Assembly: GCA_027596075.1 (NCBI GenBank)
Contig: JADGJC010000542.1
Location: 1-18,547 of the forward strand
Length of the DNA stretch: 18,547 bases
Source of the DNA: Rhizophlyctis rosea
Taxonomy: Eukaryota; Chytridiomycota; Chytridiomycetes; Rhizophlyctidales; Rhizophlyctidaceae
Direction: 5' to 3'
Position numbers and translations under genes: made by a program. This document shows, piece by piece, positions 1 through 11,128 of the stretch. Below the pieces are notes generated by a model, which was not told the DNA's origin, made no database searches, and worked only from the letters and a program-made list of their open reading frames with translations. Each line of letters begins with the position of its first letter. The stretch's first letter is position 1.

Positions 1-150
1 GTGGCGTCGCTGTACTTCCGCCACGTTTACCTCATCGGCCGTGCCTCCGATTCTAACACTACATATTTGAAACATAATGCACAATGTTTCATCACATCAC
101 AACAGCGCAAAGAACCGGATAAAGGTGGGGAGTTTCCACTAACAAAACAG

Positions 151-468
151 AGGAATACGGTTCTGATGGGAAGTCTTTGGAAGGGTCAAAAAGAAGTTGG
201 TAGCGGAAGGGACGATAATTCTGCTGAGGAGAGTATGGAGCCTACTGCAGCCAGGGCGGGAGGTTGCCCAGATGGTGTGATAGCAGGGGAGGGTACCATC
301 AGTACCCAATTGCCCAAAGGGCTGGCGGGTAAATTGCGGACAATGATGGAGCTCTTGTTGCTGAGGGAGGGGAAACGAGTTGGGGACGCCGTTAGTAAGG
401 GTAATAGTGGAAGTAAGGTGTCGCAACCTCCGAAGAAGGGGGGTGTCCGGATTCGGTTGGACAACTAA
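151..468 (+). CDS. Possible C-terminal exon of an unrecognised gene
   Basis: An open frame runs from the window edge to a TAA at 466-468. A good intron end lies inside it: branch-point-like CTAAC at 139-143, then AACAAAACAG ending at 150. The last exon could therefore start at 151, giving 105 codons. The product would be basic and low in complexity, with acidic residues first (DDNSAEESMEP) and a Lys/Arg-rich end (QPPKKGGVRIRLDN). I recognise no domain. The opposite strand also has open frames across 139-464, so a chance ORF is quite possible. If real, most of the gene lies left of the window. Confidence 0.25.
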   Translation, partial: RNTVLMGSLWKGQKEVGSGRDDNSAEESMEPTAARAGGCPDGVIAGEGTISTQLPKGLAGKLRTMMELLLLREGKRVGDAVSKGNSGSKVSQPPKKGGVRIRLDN

Positions 469-898
469 TTGGGTAGATGAGAGTGAGGTGTCGCATGGTG
501 TTATTTGCGGTGGATGTATGTATTTGACGATCGGTCACTAACAGTCTACTGATGTACCTGCATGAAATACTTGGTTGATTGGCCTGAGGGTAGATGGAAG
601 TTCTTGGGTTTATGGTCTCGGGAATTATGTGGTGCTGTCACTGCTGTGCCGCTTTCGCCATGCTCCAATTTCCCAACTTCCAATGGCACTAGGACCCTGA
701 AACGCGTCAACAAGCTTCCTTCCCAGCCATGTACATCAATCATCAGAGACATTCATTCCCAATCATATTATAAGAATATCTTTTGTAGTATTCAACACGC
801 TGAGTGTTCATCATCCTCATTGGCGATGTTCAAAATAAAACTTCAACGTACTAGAATTACTGGAACATTGGAAGGGGATGGTGAGAACTGGCAAACGA

Positions 899-1064
899 TA
901 CTTTTCACTACTGTGTTATCAGCGCCCCGGCGAATAGCCGGGGTAAGAGAAGAAGTCGCGAGGAAAGGGCCGAAGGCCTGCACAGCGAAAGTACGCTCAA
1001 CATCACCAAGACCGCCAGGCGGTTGTGGGACTTTGTTCTCCACAAACACAGTAGTTCAATAGTA
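899..1064. repeat. Inverted-repeat-bounded multi-hairpin element
   Basis: The two ends form an imperfect inverted repeat of about 20 nt (899-917 and 1045-1064) with an 11-nt perfect core, ACTACTGTGTT against AACACAGTAGT. Between them lie hairpins packed almost end to end: a 7-bp CCCCGGC/GCCGGGG stem with loop GAATA at 925-943; GGCC/GGCC around GAA at 968-978; AGCG/CGCT at 984-997; ACCGC/GCGGT around CAG at 1011-1023; and TTGTGG/CCACAA at 1023-1045. This would fit a small non-autonomous transposon (foldback or MITE type), or a structured RNA folded as a multi-branch junction closed by a long stem. I see no clear target-site duplication and no coding capacity. The structure is seen directly; its nature is inferred. 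Confidence 0.5.
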
Positions 1065-1114
1065 CCAATGGTGATTGGGATCTTCCCGCGCAGGTTCGAA
1101 TCCTGCTCGTGTCG
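1052..1114 (+). tRNA. Truncated tRNA-Ser-like gene, 3' half intact
   Basis: The 3' half matches a eukaryotic tRNA-Ser. A class II variable arm, GGGA-TCT-TCCC, lies at 1077-1087. The T arm is perfect: GCAGG, loop TTCGAAT, CCTGC (1090-1106). The acceptor strand TCGTGTC (1107-1113) and discriminator G (1114) follow. The B box GGTTCGAATCC is at 1093-1103, and an A-box-like TAGTTCAATAG at 1052-1062 fits TRGYNNANNNG. The 5' half does not fold. No GACACGA acceptor partner is found upstream, the best 5' candidate (AACACAG, 1045-1051) pairs only partly, and there is no room for both a D arm and an anticodon arm. No anticodon can be assigned. It is probably a pseudogene or a tRNA-derived remnant cut by the adjacent inverted-repeat element. 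Confidence 0.5.
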
Positions 1115-1126
1115 CTGAGTTGACAC

Positions 1127-1130
1127 TTTT
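1127..1130 (+). terminator. Candidate Pol III T-run terminator
   Basis: TTTT lies 12 nt after the discriminator base of the tRNA-Ser-like 3' half, at the distance expected for an RNA polymerase III terminator. It suggests the 3' flank of a once-functional tRNA gene is preserved. A four-T run alone is weak evidence. Confidence 0.35.
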
Positions 1131-2272
1131 GACAATCAGAAGTTCCTGAGTCACCTGTCCTTGAATAACCATTTCTCAACATGAGCTGCACCATCGGACT
1201 TTTTTCCCAGGTCTATCCTTCACTAGCTAGTTGGGGGTGCTTCATTGGCTATTGTGGACAAGTGTACGGGACAATACCAATTCCGCTAGTTCTGTGTTTT
1301 TGCACTAGACTTTCGTACATTAGCCGAGAAACTTTTGATTGGCTACCGCCAAAGGCAAAATGAAAGGACCCAGGGCATGGTTTTTTATACCGTGGGTAAG
1401 TTCCCTCTTTGGGGCAAAGCCCGCAAACCATATTATCTAAAATTGCTACATCTATGGCACATCACTCACATCCCTGAGTCTGCGGCGAAGCATGATAGCG
1501 TTAGGCGCCATTCGAATCTGGTTCAAGACGACGTTATTACCCGTCCCCCCTGCCGATACCCAGGGTATTGGTCGATGGTTGATGACAAGTGTCGGCATGT
1601 CCTGCTGATTAATGATTCCAGTGCTCCCAATTTGGTACCCTGCAAGCCATCCTTGTCACCAAAAGCCGCTGGTGGAGAAAGTGGAAGAGAGGGACCAAAG
1701 GTGCCGTCGTCATTGTCGCTGTTGCATGTTGGTGCTAGAGAGGAGGAGGAGGGTGGCGTCATCGGGTGGGTGGGGAAGGACCAAACAGCCAAACGAGGCG
1801 TCGTCGCTGATCGTCGATGAGGCTACGGACTGTGGTAATCAGGGGTCAGCTACTGGTCGCCGTCGATTGCGGATTCTTCTTGTTGTGCATAATCTGACTG
1901 TGAGGGTGGTGGTTCGGGTCCTGCTTGTGTTCGCTTCTGTCGAACCGCTTCCGTTTAGCCCCGCACGGGTCATAAACGAATCAGACGGTAATGACCCCAC
2001 TTTTGATAATACCAGATGGGTGATGTTGACTGTGTTGATCCACTTTCAAGATGTCGTCTGACCTGATGAAGCGTTACGACGCGGGCTCAACTTTCATAGC
2101 AGTTTTCCTTTTATTCTCCGCCGTCGATTCATCCATGCCCTTCGAAAACCTCATGCGTCGAAGTCTTTCAATATGCAATCACGGGAGGTCAAAGTCCTAA
2201 CCCGTTAGAAGCACAGTCCACCGCATGCTTTACTTGTTTACATATGTGTGCTAATGCCCGCGTAGTCCCGCC

Positions 2273-2826
2273 TCATTCACACAACCGCCCAATAAGATCC
2301 GATAAACGTCTTGCAGAGAGCGTCAGGTGAGCTTCTGCGCAGGCTGCCTTTCCGATAACACTTTGTTTGGACGCGGTGGTAGCCTTACTGGTCTTTGAGG
2401 ACGTGTTTGCGGGCCTGTGTAGCGCTCTTGGAGTCCTTTTCGCGGGTACCCTCGGCAATTCGATATCTTGATTGGTGAATCCTGGACAATTCTGAAGCTC
2501 AAGTGGTGACAACACGCTGAAGAGATTTTTAAACTTCAACGTGAGGAAGTGGGTCGAGAGAGCTCTTTCCATCTGATACCTCCAGTCCGCTCGGTCCCGC
2601 TCCTCGAACCACATCGATTCTCGTGCCATCTCAAACAATCTTTCATCGGAAGCGTCCTTCAACCTTGGCCCGTCGGGACACCAATTCGTTCTTTCCCTAG
2701 ATATGCCAATTACCCCAAGCAGACGGCGTGCGAGAGTCCCAATCAGTTGAAACAGAACGAAAAAGGATTAAAAGCTTACCTGACACCCTCCGAATGTGAA
2801 ATTTGACAAATGACAAGGATGCACAT
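2273..2826 (-). CDS. Small two-exon hypothetical protein, about 156 aa
   Basis: I do not recognise this protein. Exon 2 (2696-2273) has an uninterrupted frame of 140 codons ending in TGA. Exon 1 ends at 2780 before a strong donor, GTAAGC, and the acceptor CATATCTAG ends at 2697. The 83-nt intron joins the two frames in matching phase 2, which supports a real gene. The nearest ATG upstream is at 2826, but the frame stays open further upstream towards 3072, so the true start or an extra 5' exon is uncertain. The first half is charged and helical-looking, with Trp and Glu/Arg-rich stretches (ESMWFEERDRADWRYQMER). The second half is Ser/Thr/Lys-rich and probably disordered. No signal peptide, membrane segment or known motif is visible. 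It follows the THADA-like gene on the same strand at about 245 bp. Confidence 0.42.
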
Positions 2827-3071
2827 GAGTGCAGCCGCCTTTGGACGCTGCGTTCTCACGGTGCGAACAGGAGCTTGACAATTATACACTATCGACGAAT
2901 GCACTTGGTGTGGATTCTCAGGATTAAGAAGCGACTCCAGTGCCTCGCAAGCATTCCAGCCAAAACCATCACTACTAGATGGCCGCACACATGATATACC
3001 CCTCCATATCACAAGGGGATTGTCTTTGACTCGACCGCAGGCGCTTCTCGGTTTTATCTTTGTTGGTCTAG

Positions 3072-6000
3072 CTAAAAGTTATGTACATCACAGCCACTGA
3101 TGGCAGGTAACAACTGCCACGCGGGGCCATTTCGTCTGATTAGATCTTCCACGGACGAATGCACCTTTCCGCCTCCCCACGTAACATCCCTTTGCAGCAA
3201 TGCTGCACAGCAAGCTATTCTTGCAATCAAACTGAACATTGGGGGATTCATCGTCATGGCCACCGTGTCAGGACCTTCCCTCAATTGACCCAGCACAACA
3301 TCAGTATTGACCGCAACAAACTGTTCCAGCCTGTTTAGGCATGCTTGCGATACCAATGTTCCCTTGTCGAGAATTGCGGTGATGGAGCTGAATCCAATCA
3401 TGATGTCAACTATTTCTTCATGGCGAGAGTTATATGACTCTTTTGCAAAGAGGACGTCCTCTTGTTCGTGGTGTGGGACTTCTATAGCGGTTCGTGGCAT
3501 GAGATCAAGTTTTCGCCGGTGCAGTGCATCTGAAATAAACACAAACCATTGTTCCCGAGTAACATTTGCAACAATCCTTCGACGTCCTCCTCTGTCTCCG
3601 CCCACGCCTCCGCCACTTTCAAGACCAACAACACGCGGCATTTAGATGCCGTTACAGGTTCCTATTGACGCATGAAGCAGGTTGAAGCTTACTCATACAC
3701 TCATCAATATGTACATCAGCAAAACCCATACTCACCTTGAACAACAACAAATCAATGGCAGCAACACGCGCCGCATCCTCTCTGACATCCGAATCATCAT
3801 CTTCCATCAATTTGATTAATGTCATCGCGAAAGCCACCAAAATCGATTTCGGGAAATGAATGACCGTGGAGGAGAGATCCAACTGTCTTAGCGCCTCGGT
3901 TACGGCGATACGGGTGGAAAGGGGCTGCCGACGATTGGTTATAAGAATGTGAGAGTGAAGAGTGGTGACGACGCCGGCTATTACCTGCTCATCACCTGAC
4001 CATAGCTGAATCAAACTGGCGAATTCCATTGCTAAAGCAGCTGCTGCCTCAGTTCCCACCGTTCGATAAGTCTGCAAGCAAAATGTGAGCAAAGAAAGCT
4101 CTCCATGCCGAAACAGCGCACAAACCTACCTGCGAAATAATCAAACCCAACAACGGCAAGAAAGCCTCAGCACAATGAGCCTTCTCCCCACCCTTCAACG
4201 CCGTCATCAAAGATGACGAAAGATTTGTCAACAAATCCGCATCCACCGTCTTCCCAAAGTCCCCGCTCCCAAACTTCGCCAAAATTTGCGCCGCCTCAAT
4301 AGGAACTCGGTAATACCGATCCGTAGAGGCAGAAATCTCCGCCAACTTCCTCAAAATGGACCGAAAATCAAGCCGCGAGGACATTGTATGCAACTTTGGA
4401 ATGAACTCAATGGTCGTAAGTTGGACTTCATAGTCCACATCATCAAGTAATGACAGCGCCAACGGGATCCAGCGATTCTCAGCAATATCGCAATGCACCA
4501 ATCCGTGTAGACAAATCAACGCCTGTTCACGACGCAGGGAATACGGCGCGATTGGAATGATGGTTGGGAATCTGGTGGCGGCAGATACGGAGGTGTGACA
4601 GTGCGTCCAAATGAGAGTGCGGATGGCAGCAAAGTGGGTCTCAGTCAGTTTGGCCAATTCTGATGAATGTTGATGCGTTTAGTGATCCATCAAAAGAATT
4701 GCATATCACAGACACAGCCTACCCGCAACATTATCATCCTCCTCATTCTGCACCCATTGCGCTTCAATAAAGAACTCTCGCACAATAGTCAAGAACAGCT
4801 CATGCGTTATGGGACAATGGTTCGCATTGTAAACCCAAGGTACGGCAGCGAAAGCAATGGCCAGTTCTTTGATGGCCTCTACAAGCAAATCTAGTGTTGA
4901 ACACTTGATTGATCATTTCCACAAAACAAATTCGACTTACCCTTCCGAACCTCAAAATCAGCCACATCCTTCGCAAAGTGGGCTTTCAAAAGGTTGCGGA
5001 CAAGCAACAGAGCGCCATGCAAGTGGTTTTGATTGCGGAGACTCAATTGGCCCAGGAGGGCTTTGACAGTTTCCACGACTTTATTGGGAGTGACCAACGC
5101 TGCATATGCACGTCCCGCCATGTCCCGCGCTTTGAAAATACTACTGGAAGCGCACCGCGCGACAACAGGTCCGAACGCGCTCGCTGCGATTGCTGGGTCG
5201 GTGCTTTCAAGTGGTGAAGGTTTCACTGATTGATCTGTTAATGGACACCATCAAAAGTGAATCAAGGAATCATTCCACATACGTCGTGCCAGAATTGTCA
5301 GAATAGGGTACAAAGCAGGGTGTACTTTTCCCTGCAGTTGGCAAAATGGAAAGTCAGCCGTTGTCCCATGCTGCAGAAGACTTACAGATGGATGTAGCAT
5401 ACCTCCTCCAAGAAATCAACCGCCGTTCTCAGCTCGGTAAGGAGAAGGGAGTGGAGATTGGGGAACCGTGTGAAGAACTCGCGACCCGTTACAGTGTTGA
5501 TGGAGTGCGATTCATCCCGCGATTTCTGTGCCAGGAATGGTCGGAAATAGCCGTCAGGATAAATAAAGTGGAAGAAGTCAGTGATATGGCACGAACCTTA
5601 GTTCCAAGCGCCTTTGTGACAAGGGTCGAGAACAACATTGCGGCACCATTCCGGATAGGGAAACTTGGGGACGAGAATCCCTTGATTGTCAATGCAAACC
5701 CTTGACCCATCCACTCTCTGACTTCTGTGGCTATCTCTGCGTCTTGGAAGATCGCCCTATTGAAGCATCTCAGTCATCCTATCCCAATGGTTCATTTCCC
5801 ATATGTTGCCTACCGGATGATATTGTACGCGTGCACTTGCGGCAGATCAAGTTGCTGATCAACTTCTTCCGGAACATCGTTCATCCCAATGGTGAAGAGA
5901 CGGTCCAGCGTTGACGAAAGTAGCACGGGTCTCGATGGCACTGGAGCACTGACAACTGCCAAGACACCAAGTGGCAAGCCTAAATGCAATGTGTCAGTCT

Positions 6001-9000
6001 CAAATTCCGCGTGCTGGCATTCACGGCATGCTCTTACCTGCACTGCGCCTGGTGATAGAGACGTTCACCGAAACCACCTGATCCAAAAAGTCCTAGAACC
6101 AAACTTCTAAGCATCATGTGAGTTTGAACGCCGTGATGGGTCCTTACATCAAGCCACAGTCGCGGCAAATCAGCCAGAAAGTCGCGTCCGGATGATAGCA
6201 AGGTCGTGCATACATCTGCGAAACACACATGGACAGCGGCGAATGCACCGCGATGACGAATCTAAATCCATTATGATCAGTCACGTAATACTCTCAAAGC
6301 GGTCCGGTTGCAACAACACATACCGAACCCAAAAGCACTCTCAACAAATTCCCAGCTTCCACGATCCTCTCATATCGGACCATGACCCTCTGCACAGCAA
6401 TAAGAATATCAGTCAAGAGCATTCTCAACGCAAATCATCAACCCAAAATAACACCTCATCATCCTTCGTCACAGGCAAAGGTGCCGAGCAAATGATCGTC
6501 CTCAAAACCCCCGTCGCCTCCTTGATAGTATGGAAACACTGATACAAAATAAGCTGCGCTTCATTGCTCTTCTCCCCAGGAACCACAACGTCATCTCCAG
6601 CATCAGCAATCAAGCTTTCCATATTATTCTGCATGTCCGCGAACGACGCTGGGAGGTTACCCTCTGTGAATGAAGATCAATAAAATCGGTCGGAAGTTGG
6701 GTGAAAGGAAGGCAAAAGCAAACCTGGCGACGCATCCGCACACACGCCCAAAACTGAATCACAAGCCGCCTTGACAAGATCAAAGCTAAGATCCACCAAA
6801 TCCCGCCAAGTTTCCACATCTTCCGAAACGGAAAGAGAATCGAATTTCACTTCTGATAGGACGGCCCTAATATCATAGATTGTTTGTAAACATTGACAAT
6901 TGTAAACAAAGAAACGGGGCACCACATAAAACCTACTGCAATGTTCCAAAGAGACCGTGCATAGGGTACTCCGTTGCGCAAAGGTACAGGTTCTTCTTGC
7001 CAATGTCAACGTGCTTTTTGGTGAGGTTCAGCAAGTTTTTGGTGAAGAAAGCTGGCGTGATTTGTTGCAAGCAATCAGCATTGAACTACAACTAGCAACA
7101 ACAAGAGCGCGCTGAAATTGAACTGTACCTGCTGGCTTCTCCGTGGACTGTTCCGCAGATGTACCAGGCGTCGGGTCCAGAAGCATACTCCCATTAACAA
7201 CATATTTGGCAAACGCAAGACGAACTATTGTAGATCCAATCTCGCTATCCAACGAGCGGATAGACGTTGCCTAAAGAAGATAATCAGCAATCGAAACCCC
7301 TACGAAACCCCATCATTTCGCCAAACCACCAACCCACCCTTCTAACACCATCCGCCAACAATCCCCTCACATCCCCCTCCCCCAACCCCGGCAACCCCCC
7401 CGGAAACCTCATCAACAACTCAAAAGCTTGCTGTCGATTCGGTACATAACTATCATTGGACAAAATCCCCAACAACACTTGAACACTCCTCTCCGACACA
7501 ATAGTCGGGTACCCCGGCAAATCCGCGATGTCCACTCTCGTATTGCCGTCGATGGCGTATTGTTCACTGTCCAGGATGGTATGCATGAGTTGAAGGTTGG
7601 AGTTGCCGCGTTGGAAGGAGGAGCCGGGGAAGATCGATGTAACCTGTTGGATGTTGTGTAAGACTGGGGCATCGCCTCATAAGGCAAAGGAAAAGAATGA
7701 CATACCGAAAGATCGCAAAGCCATTGCAAAAAGTCTTTCTTCACATCTATCTTTCGTAGCAATTCCTTCGCTTCTTCGTTGAGCTGTTCGAGATTCGCCG
7801 GCAACGGTTCAACTGATTGACTTTTGTCAAGGAAGTCCTTTCGAGAGCGATAGTCCCGCCAATTGGCATACAAGGTGCGGCGGACGCGACGTAGGAGTTT
7901 TTGCAGATGTCCGTAACTGTGGATAAAAGATCAATATAACGGCAGGTCAACCAATGCATCTTATGCATCTTGGCGCCAGCACGGTACATACACCCGTTGA
8001 CGGAACTCAGGCGACTGATTATCCAAACTAAGCAATAAACACGACTTCAGCACCGGAAACTCAGCATCAGTGAAATCAGCCGTGGCTTTCTGAGCTTCAC
8101 TCAAGAACCCAAAGACGTCCACACGCAAATTCAGATCCGGATGCGAGATTGCCTGATCGAAAATATCACGGTCCTCTGATCACGTCATGACACAGTCAGA
8201 GGTCGTGGTCCGCTCCATAAATCGCCCAAGTCAATAATACCTTTCAAAGTCTTCGCCAAATCCACACTATCCAACAATCTCCCCGCCTTGAGCACAGCAA
8301 TAATCGCATGCAGCTTGTACCCGCGATCTGTTACGTACTCGCTTTCCGATTTGCTCAACTCTAGAATCCTGTGCGTGAGATACAGGTGCGCAAAAATGCA
8401 GCAAGCGCAAAGGCAATACCCATGACAAGATGATACTCACCGCTTAAAAGAATGGTCCCAGTAGCTTTGTGCGACTTCAATAAGCTCGTCAATATGACTT
8501 CACTGACATATCTGCGCACAACGTGGTTCTCGTTTGTCAAGGCTCCCACCATTGGCTTGAGCCACCAGCTGTTGTCCTGCCAATTGGTTTCAGACATAGA
8601 GGTCGGGAAGCAGCCCCCTGATCACGCTACCCACCACTACCGTTAAATCCTTCACATTCGATAGCGCCTCCTTGAAAAACTTCGTAATGAAAGCGGAAAC
8701 TCGGCTCGCCATCATTGGATTTCTGTAACATGTTTGGATGAGTGGAACAGATGTCGGAATCGGTGAAAGCGTATCAATCGTACCGCATAACGTCGAAACA
8801 AATCAACAAAAAGTCAGGTCTCAGACGAAGTACTTCACTCGGCGGTATACGAGTGAGAATCGCAGAGAGGAGATCGTATTTGACCTGCCGGGACGCGAAC
8901 GTTTGACCTCAAAACTTCATTTTCAATCCGAAGCACCAAAAACCCCCAACAAACCTTCCGATGCCAATCCGCCTTCAATAAACTATCCAAACAAATCTCC

Positions 9001-10582
9001 AACTCCCCACTCGCCACCTCCTCCGTCATAACCTCAAACAAATCCAACAACGCCTGAAACACATCCTTCAACTTATGCTGAATCGTATCAATCGGATCCT
9101 CCCACCCATCAAACACATATCCAAACAAACGTTGACAAACTTCCGTCGGCACCAATGTCACCAACCCACCGTCTCCCTCCGCCCCCTTCAACCCCGCACA
9201 CATAACCGATAACCACGTCGCCAACGTTTGCAATGCAAGCACACGCGTATTTGCATCAGTTGAAAAATCGCAGGCACGAGTGATGCGGGTATACATCCAT
9301 GAGAGTAAGGGTGTTTTACTTTTTTGAATGGATGATATTATTATGATTACTTATGTACATTTGGACAACGTATATGAATAACAACTAAAATCCTTACGTT
9401 GAAGAACTCGGTTCCGTGTACGACATGTCCACTAGCGTCGGTCCGGATACGGTGGACAGTATTCCTCGATATAGGGATAGGGCGCCGTAAGTGTGATCCG
9501 ATGAGGTTTGCCAATCCGCTGGTAGGTCGGCAGTTATGGTGGTCGATAGGTTGCTCATGGAAGGATCCCCAAACAGCACGAGTAGCCACGAAGACGAAGG
9601 AATATGGTCCAACAACGATCCGATGAGAATGCCGGCCAAAAACTGATTTTCGGGCATGAAGTCGTTCGAGAAACAAATCCGAAAACCTAGTTTCAACGCA
9701 GCGCCTACTGGCAATTTAGCTGAAACTTCTTCAGCGGAACTGGATACATCTACAGGCTCTCTCATCGCGCCGGGAAACTTCGTCACAAGCCCCACGGTAA
9801 CCTTCAACAAGTCGTTGCAACTCTGGAACTTCGGCGCCAAATGCAACTTTGTCGCCATTGTGCCGATCTTTTGTGTACTTTCCACTACACTATCCGTCAG
9901 GCGATCCAGTGTTTGCACCAGCGCGCCAAAGGTTCCTACGAAACTCTGCTCCACAACCAACCGCCCGACAGGCCGGTCAAGGGTAGTAAGAAGGACAGCT
10001 CCGAAATGCGACACGGCCGAATCTTCTGGGGATACTGAGGCGGTGGTGAATACTTCCAAGAATCGATCATAATGCTCCTGTAGATGGTCTTTTACGAATG
10101 TTGGGCTGATGGATATGACGGTGGTTGAAAACTCTTCGCAGACTTCGTGCGCCGTCGATATTACGGAAAAGACGGCACTGCGGAATGAGCTCTCCTGTGG
10201 GAGGGTCTTCGCGAAGTGGACTTCTAGGAAGATTGGGATTATGCAGGTCTGCAAGAGCTGATAGGTTTCTGTTGCCGCCGATCGGTCTTTTCGGGTCTTT
10301 GCGAGTGAGTTCTCTATATAAGAAAGGTGACCAGTAATCAGTGGCTGCGTATCGTCAACAGTCAGTATGAAACATGTACGGACGTAATTTTCTGATTGCT
10401 GCGAGCTGATCAGAGTACGTGGGATCTCTGTTGAGAAAAGCACCGAGGGCTGCGAGCACATCTTTGAGGGACGACGCGTAGGGAGCTGCGGTTGCGACTT
10501 GATAGAGTTGGACCCAGTCGTCGCGGATATGGAATACCTTCACCACAGGCCGTTTTTGTAAGGGAGCTGCCTGTTTAGGCAT
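3072..10582 (-). CDS. TRM732: THADA/TRM732-like protein, DUF2428 (27 exons)
   Basis: Large helical-repeat protein of the THADA/Trm732 family. In yeast Trm732 partners the methyltransferase Trm7 to 2'-O-methylate C32 of tRNA. I assembled 27 exons with matching phases and 48-80 nt introns: 10582-~10384, 10313-9398, 9318-8955, 8884-8784, 8722-8641, 8576-8441, 8360-8241, 8175-7992, 7916-7706, 7643-7338, 7270-7129, 7051-6937, 6866-6724, 6663-6455, 6389-6324, 6261-6148, 6092-6038, 5979-5814, 5756-5597, 5525-5403, 5331-5283, 5234-4941, 4890-4723, 4659-4130, 4071-3736, 3661-3547, 3481-3072. The sum is 5814 nt, 1937 aa, close to human THADA. Family signatures: PMHGLFGTL (about aa 945), RHRGAF (1100), SITRRSAGLP (1150), LPQVHAYNIIR (1200) and GFSSPSFPIRNGAAMLFS (1235), which mark DUF2428; then LHPALYPIL-like GKVHPALYPIL, FKARDMAGRA and NHLHGALL (1320-1418). 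The start has A at -3. Uncertain points are the exon 1 donor and the exon 22 acceptor (5234 or 5225). Confidence 0.93.
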
Positions 10583-11128
10583 GGTTTATAGAGTGGTTCC
10601 CTAAAAAACTGCGTATGGTTCAACCACACGCAACTCCAAAGTTGGAGGATGGATTGTTGATAGAATGTCGTCAGGCCAAAGACGGAGGCCAAAAATAGCC
10701 AATCCAAATTTCAGAGTTGTGAATACGACGTTCGCCATGGCGCAAAAGCCACACACAGAAAGCCAGCCACGGGTCCAATGTTCACCCAAAGTCCTGCGGA
10801 GAATTCAAATGTGATAATGTACACTGCGTATAGAACGCTGATGCTCTATACAGGAGGAGTTGGAAACATTTCAAGCTACGTCGGTTGGAAACGGGGTATG
10901 GGGAGGTGGGCGTGGGAAAGTAATTTGTGTCGAATTGGAGGTTGTGAGAAAGGGTCCAAACGGCATTCTTTGAGTTAAGATAGCTAGAAAATAAATTAGA
11001 TCAACTTTCTATCTTGATACTATTATTGCACGAAAAAGGGGGGTATCTAGCTATAAGCTACAACTTTTTACAACAAGTTTCTACAATTAAAAGCAGAACG
11101 CCTGAAATCGACTCTATAGACCGTGTGA
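10583..11128. other. Intergenic: THADA promoter and SUMO ligase 3' flank
   Basis: About 550 bp between the SUMO E3 ligase stop and the THADA-like start, both on the minus strand. It must hold the 3' UTR and terminator of the former and the 5' UTR and promoter of the latter. Only short frames occur (for example 62 codons at 10601-10789 minus), with no recognisable motif. The stretch 10980-11100 is AT-rich. I see no RNA gene or repeat. Confidence 0.5.

Larger units (their letters stand above)
469..2272. other. Mostly non-coding region with a tRNA-like remnant
   Basis: About 1.8 kb without a gene I can defend. It contains the inverted-repeat hairpin element at 899-1064 and the tRNA-Ser-like 3' half ending at 1114, both listed separately. 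Frames of 60-166 codons occur on both strands (for example 562-1062 plus, 1335-1820 plus and 1523-1792 minus). None carries a recognisable domain and they compete with each other, so I treat them as chance frames. A further small GC hairpin with GGGC/GCCC arms around AAA lies near 1412-1425. The rest looks like ordinary intergenic DNA. Confidence 0.5.

Noticed and set aside
562..1062. 166-codon plus-strand frame
   Set aside because: It crosses the hairpin element, has no recognisable domain, and competing frames exist on the other strand.
1495..1535. Second TTCGAAT near 1511 as a possible tRNA
   Set aside because: Only a 3-bp stem forms around it on either strand, with no acceptor or variable arm.
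1335..2061. Two overlapping plus-strand frames of about 150 codons
   Set aside because: They overlap each other and a minus-strand frame in a GC-rich stretch; no domain and no splice support.
4049..10582. The THADA exons as several separate genes
   Set aside because: Each neighbouring pair joins by canonical splice sites in matching phase, and the family motifs occur in the known THADA order.
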